A stretch of DNA of 64,000 bases. Origin: Paenibacillus xylanilyticus. GTDB taxonomy: Bacteria; Bacillota; Bacilli; Paenibacillales; Paenibacillaceae. Under the pieces are notes generated by a model. The model was given only the letters and a program-made list of their open reading frames with translations. It ran no database searches and was not told where the DNA came from. The stretch spans positions 93,174 to 157,173 of the forward strand of contig NZ_JABMCB010000203.1 in assembly GCF_013359935.1 (NCBI RefSeq). The letters are read 5' to 3'. A program made the translations under genes and the position numbers. Positions 27,358 through 35,518 of this stretch are shown piece after piece. The first letter of the stretch is position 1. The number at the start of each line of letters is the position of its first letter.

Positions 27358-29023
27358 CATACGACTTCTCTTTTTTTTGCGGATTCATTTTGTAGATGAC
27401 ATATCCAACGATGGCTGGGAGCACAATCCAGAAGATCCCTGCGGAGACGTTCAGCACATCACCCATGAAGATCAGGCTGAGTCCCATCAGCAGGCTGTCG
27501 AAGATGACATGGCTGAAGACAACAGCAATAAAGCCGTGACGCAGCATGACCAGACTGAACAGCAATCCGATGACCATCAACTCAATAGGACGTGTAATGA
27601 CCGGATAGATTGGATACAGGGTATGTCCGAGTGCCCAGATCAGCGTTGGGATCAGACAGGCGATGAAGGTGTTTCGCACCATTTTCTGCATCATGCGAAT
27701 TCCGAACAGACGGTATACCGCTTCCTCTCCAATTCCGGCCATCCAGGCCATGATGGGAAAGATCCAGGCGTACGACATATTGTATGTCGATTGATCTGCC
27801 GAGGTGGTAGACCAGCTTCCGATGCTTCGTTCCAGAATGAAGAATAGGATCGATTGAACCCCTAGCAGAATAAATGCCCATAGGTAACCCGCATACATAC
27901 TATGAAGGACATATTTGCCGTATCCAGGCTCTTTCGCACGCGGCCAGGGATTCAGTCCGATTTTGCGCCACATGCCATCACCTGCAACGAGTGAGAGGTA
28001 GATGGTTGCACTCATGACCAGTGTGATTCCTGTCTGCATGATCATCAGAAAGGCGAGCATGAAACTGGATAGGCCCTGTGCCTCGAACAACGGAATCATG
28101 TTAAGCGTACCGATCACGGATGCAGCGAAGTATACCAGTGACAGGATGATTCCGCGTTTGAATGTCGTGTGGGTCCGGGTGAGAATGCTGTAGATAATCG
28201 CCAGTACACCGAGTACAAACGTCAGGAATGCATAGCCTCCATACGTCATCCAGTTGGCCTGACGGGTTTGTTTTTGGACATAATCGATATGGGCGTCAGG
28301 GACCGAAAAGACGGATTCAAAGGAGCGGACCGCTCCGTTTTCAAAGGTGAAATTCAGTTCCAGCTTGGAATCGCCAATCTGCTTCTCAGCATCCGTGTAG
28401 GTTAGACCCCCTTCACCTTCGCGAGTCTCCAATTGAAGTTTAGGAACTTCATAGCCGAATTCGCCAAGAATTCCAGAAGCAAGCTGCTCTTTTTCGTTCA
28501 ATGAAATATTGCCTTCAGCAAGCTGAATCGTCGCATTACGTTTGCTCTTATCCTGCTCGACTTCAGCTGAAGCATACAGGGAGGAAGGAACTTCCCGTTT
28601 GAAACCGACGACTTTTCCTGTTCTCATATGTACGTCTACATTCAAATAACCGCCGTTGTCCTCATCGGGCAAACGAACGCGGAACACATCGTAGGGATAC
28701 GTTGCTTCCCATTTTTGATTATAAGTGTCAAGCTGTTTGGTTTTGGCCATGTATCCGTAGATATCGGAATGGGTTTGATAGGTGACCAGTGTCTTTCCGT
28801 TATCCGTAGGAAGTGTGTAATCGGCTATGGAAGCTGCAAAGGATCGTGCAGATTGTGCTGCCTGTTCCTTGCTTATAAAGGACGTGGACTGGATATCTGT
28901 GGTTTGTGATGAAGTAGCAGGAAAGATCTGAAAGACAAAAAACAAAATCAGGCCAATCGCCGCCAGCAACCCTAAACGCTTGAAATTAGCTTTGAGTACC
29001 AAAGGCTGCCCTAAGGGGTTCAT
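27326..29023 (-). CDS. CPBP family membrane protease-like protein with large N-terminal region
   Basis: 565 residues; AGGAGG lies 11 nt before the ATG. One TM helix (about 14-32) is followed by an extracytoplasmic region (about 35-265), then about eight membrane helices. The CPBP (CaaX protease/bacteriocin-processing) motifs lie in the last third: GIGEEAVYRLFGIR, WALGHTLYP and HVIFDSL. Typical CPBP proteins are 200-300 residues, so the N-terminal half is extra. Family members act as intramembrane glutamic endopeptidases; the substrate here is unknown. The last codons overlap the uvrC 3' end and contain the uvrC terminator on the other strand. Confidence 0.85.
   Translation of the reverse strand: MNPLGQPLVLKANFKRLGLLAAIGLILFFVFQIFPATSSQTTDIQSTSFISKEQAAQSARSFAASIADYTLPTDNGKTLVTYQTHSDIYGYMAKTKQLDTYNQKWEATYPYDVFRVRLPDEDNGGYLNVDVHMRTGKVVGFKREVPSSLYASAEVEQDKSKRNATIQLAEGNISLNEKEQLASGILGEFGYEVPKLQLETREGEGGLTYTDAEKQIGDSKLELNFTFENGAVRSFESVFSVPDAHIDYVQKQTRQANWMTYGGYAFLTFVLGVLAIIYSILTRTHTTFKRGIILSLVYFAASVIGTLNMIPLFEAQGLSSFMLAFLMIMQTGITLVMSATIYLSLVAGDGMWRKIGLNPWPRAKEPGYGKYVLHSMYAGYLWAFILLGVQSILFFILERSIGSWSTTSADQSTYNMSYAWIFPIMAWMAGIGEEAVYRLFGIRMMQKMVRNTFIACLIPTLIWALGHTLYPIYPVITRPIELMVIGLLFSLVMLRHGFIAVVFSHVIFDSLLMGLSLIFMGDVLNVSAGIFWIVLPAIVGYVIYKMNPQKKEKSYVTTPHPEVLQ
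27346..27378 (+). terminator. uvrC terminator inside the convergent CPBP coding sequence
   Basis: GAGGAGTCGT (27346-27355) pairs with ACGACTTCTC (27361-27370) in a 10-bp stem with one wobble, followed by T8. The uvrC stop codon sits in the loop side of the stem, and the whole site is coding on the minus strand. Confidence 0.85.
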
Positions 29024-29224
29024 GTAATGGTGTTCCTCCTTTATTAATTTGGATATTAAAGTAAAGATATCACAGGCCTAACCCTGAATGCCAATGATGA
29101 AACGAAAAGACGTGCAAATCCTTGAAAATGAATGAAAATGATCGAAAGAATCTGATCCATCCATCGATATATCTGAGTTTTTCCCTTTTTAGCGGAATTC
29201 GATGCTATTTACACAAAAATCGTT

Positions 29225-29253
29225 TTGTCTGTAAGAGTCATAGCGCTTATAAT
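29225..29253 (+). promoter_or_regulatory. Promoter of the ktrBA operon
   Basis: TTGTCT (29225-29230), 17 nt, TATAAT (29248-29253). It predicts a transcript start near 29260 and a leader of about 225 nt. Confidence 0.65.
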
Positions 29254-29259
29254 TTTTGA

Positions 29260-29465
29260 AGCAAATGTGCAATATTCCGCATGTCTTTAGCCTTGCAGGG
29301 GAACGAATAAAAGGATTCCAACCTTAATGCATATGTGGCTTTGACTCAAATCATACATGTTTACGCTCCGAAATGGGGCTTATCCAAAGTTCAGATCGCT
29401 GACGTGATGTCGGATGGATAAGTAATTCGGAGAAAGGCTCCACATCGTGGAGTCATTTTCTTTTT
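29260..29465 (+). promoter_or_regulatory. Structured ktrB leader with terminal hairpin (candidate riboswitch or attenuator)
   Basis: The gap 29024-29487 carries a promoter and this leader. Nested perfect stems: CTCCGAA (29366-29372) with TTCGGAG (29426-29432), enclosing CTTATCCA (29379-29386) with TGGATAAG (29415-29422). Immediately after comes a terminator-like hairpin GGCTCCAC atc GTGGAGTC (29436-29454) plus a T-rich tail to 29465. A further possible stem-rich part spans 29280-29360 (CATGT/ACATG, AGCC/GGCT, TGCA/TGCA). Potassium-uptake genes of Bacillota are often preceded by the c-di-AMP (ydaO/yuaA) riboswitch, but I could not match its consensus. Confidence 0.5.
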
Positions 29466-29487
29466 GGCAGAGGTGGATGATCGACAA

Positions 29488-30828
29488 GTGAAACTAAATG
29501 TTCAATGGATGAAGCTATCGCCTCCGCGGATTCTGGTATTGGGTTTTGCCGGAATCATCCTGCTGGGAACATTGCTCCTCATGCTTCCGGTTTCCAGCCG
29601 CAGCGGGGTCAGCCTTCCCTTTATTGATGCATTATTTACGGCCACGTCCGCGGTCTGTGTCACAGGCTTGGTTGTGGTAGATACAGGTACGCATTTCTCG
29701 GTGCTGGGTCAGGTGATCATTGCTATCCTGATTCAGATCGGCGGTCTTGGCTTTATGACCATGTCCACGCTGGTGGCAATTGCATTCAAACGGCGGATTT
29801 CCCTGCGGGAGCGATTGATTTTGCAGGAAGCGATGAACCAGAATACGATGGAGGGCATTGTGCGGCTGATCCGTAAGGTCGTGGCGTATTCTCTCATTTT
29901 GGAGGCTGTATGCGGCACGTTGTTTGCTATCCGCTGGTCATTCGATATGCCTTTCGGACAGGCGATCTATTATGGATACTGGCATGCGATCTCCATGTTT
30001 AATAATGCAGGCTTTGATATGTTTGGTGATTTCCGCAGTCTTACCGGGTATGTATACGATCCTCTTGTGAATTTTACGGCCATGTTTCTGATTGTGGCTG
30101 GAGGCATTGGTTTTATCGTGCTGTCCGATCTGGTGGATTATCCCAAAACGCGCAAACTGTCGCTGCACTCCAAGGTTGTACTATTAACAACGGGGTTGCT
30201 GATCGTATTCGGTGCGTTGGTTATTTTTGTGTTTGAGTTTACTAATCCCCGAACATTGGGGGGGCTGAACTGGGGTGGGAAACTGCTCGGATCATTCTTT
30301 CAATCGATTACGCCACGTACTGCAGGGGCCAATACGATTGATATTGCCGGTCTCAGGCAGGCAACGCAATTTTTCATCATTATGTTAATGTTTATCGGGG
30401 CTTCTCCAGGTTCCACCGGAGGCGGAATCAAAACGACAACCTTTATGATCATGATCGGAGCTGTGATCGCGATGATGCGCGGCAGGGAAGATATTGTATT
30501 TTTCAGATATCGGCTCGCCCAGGAACGTATTTTCAAGGCATTGACGATCACGCTCCTTGCGCTATTGTTGATCATCACCGTGACCATGGTGCTCACGATG
30601 ACGGAAGACAGTGGTTTTCTTATGATTTTATTTGAGACGACATCTGCTTTTTCTACCGTTGGTTTATCTATGGGACTGACCTTGAAGCTGACGGCGTTCG
30701 GGAAGCTCATGATCTGTTTCATGATGTTTGCGGGACGGCTTGGACCCATTACGCTAGCGTATGCACTTGGACAGAAAAAGGGTAAAGAACTGTATAAGTA
30801 TCCTGAAGGAAAAATGATTATTGGATAG
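29488..30828 (+). CDS. ktrB: Potassium uptake membrane subunit KtrB
   Basis: 446 residues from the GTG at 29488 (AGAGGTGGA 10 nt upstream); a TTG at 29464 would start inside the terminator tail. Eight to ten membrane helices with four pore-loop repeats, including ALFTATSAVCVTGL, FNNAGFDMFG, SITPRTAGANT and TTSAFSTVGLSMG, whose conserved Gly residues form the K+ filter. KtrB is the ion-conducting subunit of the Ktr system, gated by the KtrA ring encoded next (17 nt downstream). It follows a long leader with a terminator-like hairpin, suggesting control by premature termination. Confidence 0.93.
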   Translation: MKLNVQWMKLSPPRILVLGFAGIILLGTLLLMLPVSSRSGVSLPFIDALFTATSAVCVTGLVVVDTGTHFSVLGQVIIAILIQIGGLGFMTMSTLVAIAFKRRISLRERLILQEAMNQNTMEGIVRLIRKVVAYSLILEAVCGTLFAIRWSFDMPFGQAIYYGYWHAISMFNNAGFDMFGDFRSLTGYVYDPLVNFTAMFLIVAGGIGFIVLSDLVDYPKTRKLSLHSKVVLLTTGLLIVFGALVIFVFEFTNPRTLGGLNWGGKLLGSFFQSITPRTAGANTIDIAGLRQATQFFIIMLMFIGASPGSTGGGIKTTTFMIMIGAVIAMMRGREDIVFFRYRLAQERIFKALTITLLALLLIITVTMVLTMTEDSGFLMILFETTSAFSTVGLSMGLTLKLTAFGKLMICFMMFAGRLGPITLAYALGQKKGKELYKYPEGKMIIG

Positions 30829-30844
30829 GGGTTCGTGAAGAACA

Positions 30845-31516
30845 ATGAAAAGACAGCAGTTTGCGGTGATTGGACTGGGGCGTTTCGGTTCGAGTCTGGC
30901 ACAGGAATTAATGGAACTTGGCTATGAGGTGCTTGGCATCGATAAAAATGAAGAGGTCGTTGAAAATATGAGTGAATTGGTCACTCACGCTGTCGTGGCG
31001 GATGCCACAGATGAGGAAGTGCTGCGCTCGCTGGGGATCCGTAATTTCGACTGCGGCATTGTGGCGATCGGGGACGATATCCAGACCAGTGTCCTCACCG
31101 CAATCCTGTTAAAAGAGCTCGGCGTGAAAACGGTCGTTGCCAAGGCGATATCCGTTTTACACGGGCGGGCCCTCGATAAGTTGGGCATCGATCGCGTCGT
31201 TTATCCCGAACGGGACATGGGCATTCGGGTTGCCCATCAGCTCGTCACTCCAAATCTGCTGGACTACATTGAACTATCCAACGATTACAGTATCGTGGAG
31301 ATGAAGGTTCCGGCTTGTCTGCACAATAAAACGTTGTCCACGCTGAATGCACGTGTTCGTTTTGGCTGCAGTATTGTAGCGCTGCAGAAGGAGACTGGAG
31401 TCATCATCGCTCCGACTGCACTGGACTCGCTTCAGATGGGCGACATCATGGTCATTATCGGAATGAATGATGACATCGACCGGTTCGAACAAGAGGTGAT
31501 CAGCCAGGAGAGTTGA
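30845..31516 (+). CDS. ktrA: Potassium uptake regulatory subunit KtrA
   Basis: 223 residues. The N-terminal RCK_N Rossmann domain begins FAVIGLGRFGSSLAQEL with nucleotide-binding acidic D36-type residue in LGIDKNEE. The C-terminal RCK_C domain (about 140-223) is the c-di-AMP-binding region in this family. KtrA forms an octameric ring under KtrB and binds ATP/ADP. Length and tandem position after ktrB agree. Confidence 0.94.
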   Translation: MKRQQFAVIGLGRFGSSLAQELMELGYEVLGIDKNEEVVENMSELVTHAVVADATDEEVLRSLGIRNFDCGIVAIGDDIQTSVLTAILLKELGVKTVVAKAISVLHGRALDKLGIDRVVYPERDMGIRVAHQLVTPNLLDYIELSNDYSIVEMKVPACLHNKTLSTLNARVRFGCSIVALQKETGVIIAPTALDSLQMGDIMVIIGMNDDIDRFEQEVISQES

Positions 31517-31579
31517 TCCGACCCTGGCATTTAGAAGAAGACAATATGCGGCTCGTTAGGTGGCTCAATCACAGATCAA

Positions 31580-32503
31580 TTAAGGCGTCGTAGTCCTCCT
31601 GGAGGGCAGCGGCGCCTTTGCTGTAAAGAGCGCAGCAGTTTCCTTGACCCACTGTCTGGACGTTTCGCTGAGGTCCTCCTTTTCCCCATAGATCATGCAG
31701 GTTGTTCGGCGGGTCTGCTGCAGCTGGGGCAGGTACACGGAGACCAGATCATTGTCCGCAAGCAGTTGAGGTCTTAGATAAGACTTTGGCAGCAGAGCAG
31801 CAGCCTTGCATGTAGGCAGAAGTCGCACGATGGCTTCGAATGAATCAATCTCCATGCGGATATCCGGCATGACGGCACAGCGCTGGAACAGATCGTCTGT
31901 AAGCTTGCGATACCAGGTACCTTTGGAAAAGGTGATCATGGGCAGATCTTGCAAATGTTCCATCCCGGCCTCTTTGCCGGACAAGGGATGCGTAAGCGGC
32001 ACAACCAGTACCAAATGATCATCAAAGAGCGGCACACAGTTCAGCCCGGCTTCATTAATGGAAGAGGCAACAATGCCGACATCTGCCTTTTTGTCCCGTA
32101 CAAAGGAGACAATCTCATGCGTTTTACCAGTCACGAGCTTGATCTCCGCGTTGGGGTGTTTTTCCATAAAGGCATTGACCAAAGGTGGCAAGGTGGTCTG
32201 AAGTGTGGTCAGGCTCGCTCCAAGCGTTATAGCGCTTTGCTCCTCATCCTTGTACTGGGCAAGCATAGTCAGAAATTTCTGCTGCTGCTGCTTTTGTTCC
32301 ACAGCGAACGTGTAGGCAAGCTGGCCGACACTGGTCAATTCAAGACGTTTGCCGCGGCGGTGAAAGAGGGCTACCCCCAGTTCATCCTCCAATTTGGCGA
32401 TCTTGCGTGACAGGGCAGGCTGAGACAGATTCAGCAATTTGGATGCACGATTCAGGCTCGACTGCTCCACGACTGCCGCAAATGCATTTAACTCCTCGAA
32501 CAT
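31580..32503 (-). CDS. LysR family regulator divergent from sdhC
   Basis: 307 residues from the ATG at 32503 (GAGGT 9 nt upstream); an upstream start at 32560 lacks a ribosome site. The N-terminal winged HTH (ELNAFAAVVEQSSLNRASKLLNLSQPALSRKIAKLE) is classic LTTR, followed by a periplasmic-binding-like effector domain (about 90-295). It is divergently arranged with sdhCAB across 294 bp that contain a near-perfect palindrome (32594-32612). Control of succinate dehydrogenase or of itself is inferred from position only. A similar arrangement might reflect a CcpC-like metabolic regulator, but I cannot name the effector. Confidence 0.88.
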   Translation of the reverse strand: MFEELNAFAAVVEQSSLNRASKLLNLSQPALSRKIAKLEDELGVALFHRRGKRLELTSVGQLAYTFAVEQKQQQQKFLTMLAQYKDEEQSAITLGASLTTLQTTLPPLVNAFMEKHPNAEIKLVTGKTHEIVSFVRDKKADVGIVASSINEAGLNCVPLFDDHLVLVVPLTHPLSGKEAGMEHLQDLPMITFSKGTWYRKLTDDLFQRCAVMPDIRMEIDSFEAIVRLLPTCKAAALLPKSYLRPQLLADNDLVSVYLPQLQQTRRTTCMIYGEKEDLSETSRQWVKETAALFTAKAPLPSRRTTTP

Positions 32504-32593
32504 ATACACTGACCTCTTTTCCATGGGTTGTGATTGTTGTCCTTGATAAATCGTTTTCAATGCGATATGCCTGCTTATCCGATGTTTCAGCTC

Positions 32594-32612
32594 TTATACC
32601 TATAGGTTATAA
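32594..32612. promoter_or_regulatory. Candidate LysR operator palindrome
   Basis: TTATACCTATAGGTTATAA is a palindrome apart from one extra base. It lies between the divergent LysR gene and sdhC, where autoregulatory LTTR boxes are expected. Confidence 0.5.
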
Positions 32613-32712
32613 CATTTAATAATTATATTGCAATTCCATTATAAGAAAAAAAGGAGTAACATGAATTGTGACACAAGTTGTTCACACCTGATGAAAACGG
32701 AACAATTTGTCG

Positions 32713-32733
32713 AACCTTTCCTCGGGAAAGGTT
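32713..32733 (+). promoter_or_regulatory. Perfect hairpin in the sdhC 5' region
   Basis: AACCTTTCC tcg GGAAAGGTT: a 9-bp perfect stem with a 3-nt loop, 65 nt before the sdhC start and without a T-run. It could stabilise the 5' end of the sdh transcript or be an operator; neither is established. Confidence 0.45.
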
Positions 32734-32797
32734 TGTGTCATGATATGCGAACGATTTTATGAAAACGTTGTATTTAGCGAAAGGGGAACGACATTTT

Positions 32798-33466
32798 ATG
32801 AAAGGGTTTTACTCCAGAAAGCTGCACTCCTTGCTTGGCGTCATCCCGCTCAGTCTGTTTTTTTTAGAGCATCTGGTGACGAACTTCTCGGCAGTTGAAG
32901 GCGGCAAAGAAGCTTTTGACGGTGCTGTTGCATTCCTGAACAGCCTGCCTCTTGTTATTGTTTTGGAAACGCTTCTCATCTGGTTGCCGCTGTTCTATCA
33001 CGGTGTATACGGTCTGTACATTGCCTACCAGGCCAAGCCTAATGTGGGACGATACGGCAATGAACGCAACTGGCGCTACACATTACAGCGGATCAGTGGT
33101 GTCATTACGTTTGTTTTCGTAATCTGGCATGTGTGGGAAACTCGCGTTCAGGTTGCATTGGGTAATGTAACGCACGAAGAACTTGGCGGTGTCATTCATG
33201 ACGTCGTGATGAACCCGGTAACGTTTATTTTATATCTGATCAGTGTGGTTGCGGCCTCCTATCACTTTGCCAACGGCTTGTGGTCGTTCCTGGTCAGTTG
33301 GGGGATTACCGTCGGTCCGCGTGCACAGCGTGTATCCTCTTATGTGTGCATGAGCCTTTTCGGTATTGTGGCGATTATGTTCATCGCGTCATTGTTTGCT
33401 TTCCGGAGCATTGATTTCCAGACAGCGACAACAATGATTGATGTGGTTAAGACAGTTCTGATATAA
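32798..33466 (+). CDS. sdhC: Succinate dehydrogenase cytochrome b558 subunit
   Basis: 222 residues from the ATG at 32798 (AAAGGGGA 10 nt upstream; the ATG at 32759 is rejected because homologues start near FYSRKLHSLLG). Five membrane helices with His residues that can ligate two b hemes (RKLHSLLGV, PLFYHGVYG, VIWHVWETR, SYHFANGLW). It is the single large membrane anchor of the Bacillus-type quinone reductase complex. Followed by sdhA after 41 nt. Confidence 0.96.
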   Translation: MKGFYSRKLHSLLGVIPLSLFFLEHLVTNFSAVEGGKEAFDGAVAFLNSLPLVIVLETLLIWLPLFYHGVYGLYIAYQAKPNVGRYGNERNWRYTLQRISGVITFVFVIWHVWETRVQVALGNVTHEELGGVIHDVVMNPVTFILYLISVVAASYHFANGLWSFLVSWGITVGPRAQRVSSYVCMSLFGIVAIMFIASLFAFRSIDFQTATTMIDVVKTVLI

Positions 33467-33507
33467 GCATTTGTGATAAATGCTGACTTATAAGGGAGTG
33501 AACAGCA

Positions 33508-35250
33508 ATGGCATCATCTAATGTAATTATTGTGGGCGGAGGTCTCGCGGGCTTGATGGCGGCGATCAAATCGGCTGAGGCCGGAGTCCATGTTCATTTA
33601 TTTTCATTGGTTCCCGTCAAAAGATCCCACTCCGTATGTGCTCAAGGCGGCATTAACGGTGCGGTAAATACCAAGGGTGAGGGCGACTCCCCGTGGGTTC
33701 ACTTTGACGATACCGTATACGGCGGTGACTTCCTCGCGAACCAGCCACCGGTTAAAGCAATGTGTGAAGCTGCACCTGGCATTATCCACCTGATGGACCG
33801 GATGGGCGTTATGTTCAACCGGACACCGGAAGGTTTGCTTGATTTCCGCCGTTTCGGGGGAACCAAGCATCACCGTACGGCATTTGCCGGAGCAACGACA
33901 GGACAACAATTGCTCTACGCATTAGACGAACAGGTTCGTCGCTGGGAAGCGGCAGGTCTGGTTACGAAATATGAGAACTGGGAGTTCCTGCAGGCGGTTG
34001 TGGACGATGAAGGTACCTGCCGCGGAATCGTAGCCCAGGATCTGAAAACGATGAAGGTGCAGACATTCCCTGCAGAAGCAGTTATTCTTGCAAGCGGCGG
34101 CCCAGGTATCATTTTCGGTAAAACAACGAACTCGGTTATCAACACGGGTACAGCAGCAAGTGCGGTGTACCAACAAGGCGTCAATTACGCTAATGGTGAA
34201 TTCATTCAGATTCACCCGACAGCTATTCCAGGTGATGACAAGCTTCGCCTGATGTCCGAATCGGCTCGTGGTGAAGGTGGCCGGATCTGGACGTACAAAG
34301 ATGGCAAGCCTTGGTACTTCCTCGAAGAGAAGTATCCATCCTATGGTAACCTCGTTCCGCGTGATATCGCGACACGTGAAATCTTCAGCGTCTGCGTAGA
34401 TATGGGACTTGGGGTCAACGGCGAAAACATGGTTTACCTTGATCTGTCTCACAAGGATCCGAAGGAGCTGGACGTGAAGCTCGGCGGTATCATTGAAATT
34501 TACGAGAAGTTCATGGGTGATGACCCGCGTAAAATCCCTATGAAAATCTTCCCGGCAGTCCACTATTCCATGGGCGGCATGTGGGTGGATTACAATCAGA
34601 TGACCAACATTCCAGGTCTGTTCGCTGCGGGTGAATGTGAATATCAATACCATGGTGCGAACCGTCTGGGAGCAAACTCTCTGGTTTCGGCCATTTATGG
34701 TGGTATGGTGGCTGGTCCGAAAGCAGTTGAATATATCAAAGGGCTCAAAAAATCGTCCGCAGATATCAGTTCTTCTGTCTTCGATGGGTATACCAAACGT
34801 CAAACGGATAAATACGAAGGCATCCTAAAAATGCAGGGCAACGAAAATGCCTATGTCATTCATAAAGAGCTTGGCGAGTGGATGACGGCGAATATGACCG
34901 TTGTACGCTACAACGATAAACTTGAAGCCACGATCGGCAAAATCAAGGAATTGAAAGAGCGTTACGGCAAAATCAACATGTACGATACATCCGGCTGGAA
35001 CAACCCGGGTGCGGCGTTTACCCGTCAGCTGTGGAACATGCTCGAACTGGCTGAAGCCATGACGCTTGGCGCATTGCTGCGTAATGAAAGCCGCGGAGCG
35101 CACTACAAACCGGAATTCACAGAGCGTAACGATGAAGAGTTCCTGAAAACGACCATCGCCAGCTGGTCGAAGGAAGGCCCGCAAATCTCGTACGAGCCTG
35201 TGGACGTTTCCCTGATCCCACCACGGATCCGGGACTATTCGAAGGACTAA
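33508..35250 (+). CDS. sdhA: Succinate dehydrogenase flavoprotein subunit
   Basis: 580 residues with AAGGGAGTG before the ATG. FAD-binding GGGLAGLMAA at the start and the flavinylation site RSHSVCAQGG with H41. Substrate-binding and capping blocks include HPTAIPG and RGEGGRIW, and the C-terminal domain is complete. It oxidises succinate to fumarate at the membrane with SdhB and SdhC. A 268-bp gap with a structured repeat separates it from sdhB, whereas these genes are nearly contiguous in Bacillus subtilis. Confidence 0.97.
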   Translation: MASSNVIIVGGGLAGLMAAIKSAEAGVHVHLFSLVPVKRSHSVCAQGGINGAVNTKGEGDSPWVHFDDTVYGGDFLANQPPVKAMCEAAPGIIHLMDRMGVMFNRTPEGLLDFRRFGGTKHHRTAFAGATTGQQLLYALDEQVRRWEAAGLVTKYENWEFLQAVVDDEGTCRGIVAQDLKTMKVQTFPAEAVILASGGPGIIFGKTTNSVINTGTAASAVYQQGVNYANGEFIQIHPTAIPGDDKLRLMSESARGEGGRIWTYKDGKPWYFLEEKYPSYGNLVPRDIATREIFSVCVDMGLGVNGENMVYLDLSHKDPKELDVKLGGIIEIYEKFMGDDPRKIPMKIFPAVHYSMGGMWVDYNQMTNIPGLFAAGECEYQYHGANRLGANSLVSAIYGGMVAGPKAVEYIKGLKKSSADISSSVFDGYTKRQTDKYEGILKMQGNENAYVIHKELGEWMTANMTVVRYNDKLEATIGKIKELKERYGKINMYDTSGWNNPGAAFTRQLWNMLELAEAMTLGALLRNESRGAHYKPEFTERNDEEFLKTTIASWSKEGPQISYEPVDVSLIPPRIRDYSKD

Positions 35251-35309
35251 GCAAAGACTACCGCAATCCAGAATGAATTATTGCTACTTTCAGTAAAGTG
35301 ACTTTTTAG

Positions 35310-35450
35310 GACGACGTAGCGGAGGAAGCGGAAATGTCCTGAAGAAGCGAAGCGTTCGCCTTTGACACCCTATTTTTATCCGATTAATAATTCATTCAGT
35401 AAAATGGGGGAGCAACAGCGGTCGGAAGGACATTCCGCTGACGGAGCGTC
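35310..35450 (+). repeat. Structured intergenic element, copy C, within the sdh operon
   Basis: The stem GCGGAA(A)TGTCC / GGACATTCCGC (35328-35339 with 35428-35438; 11 bp and one bulge) has a sequence unrelated to copies A and B at the same position. Core left side GAAGAAGCGAAGCGTTCGC (35341-35359), right side CAGCGGTCGGAAG. An inner hairpin pairs CCCTATTTT with AAAATGGGG. It ends 68 nt before the sdhB start. Confidence 0.75.
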
Positions 35451-35518
35451 TACTGTGCACACAACGTCTCTTTACGCATCAGCAATCAATCATCGTCACC
35501 AAAGGAGGGGACAACGAT

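Noticed and set aside
32660..32684. TTGTGACACAAGTTGTTCACAC as a Rex or FNR/CRP site before sdhC
   Set aside because: The TGTGA and TCACA arms are 10 nt apart instead of 6, so it does not fit either consensus.
32760..32773. TGAAAACGTTGTAT as a cre site at sdhC
   Set aside because: The final CA of the consensus is missing and it lies downstream of the likely transcript start.
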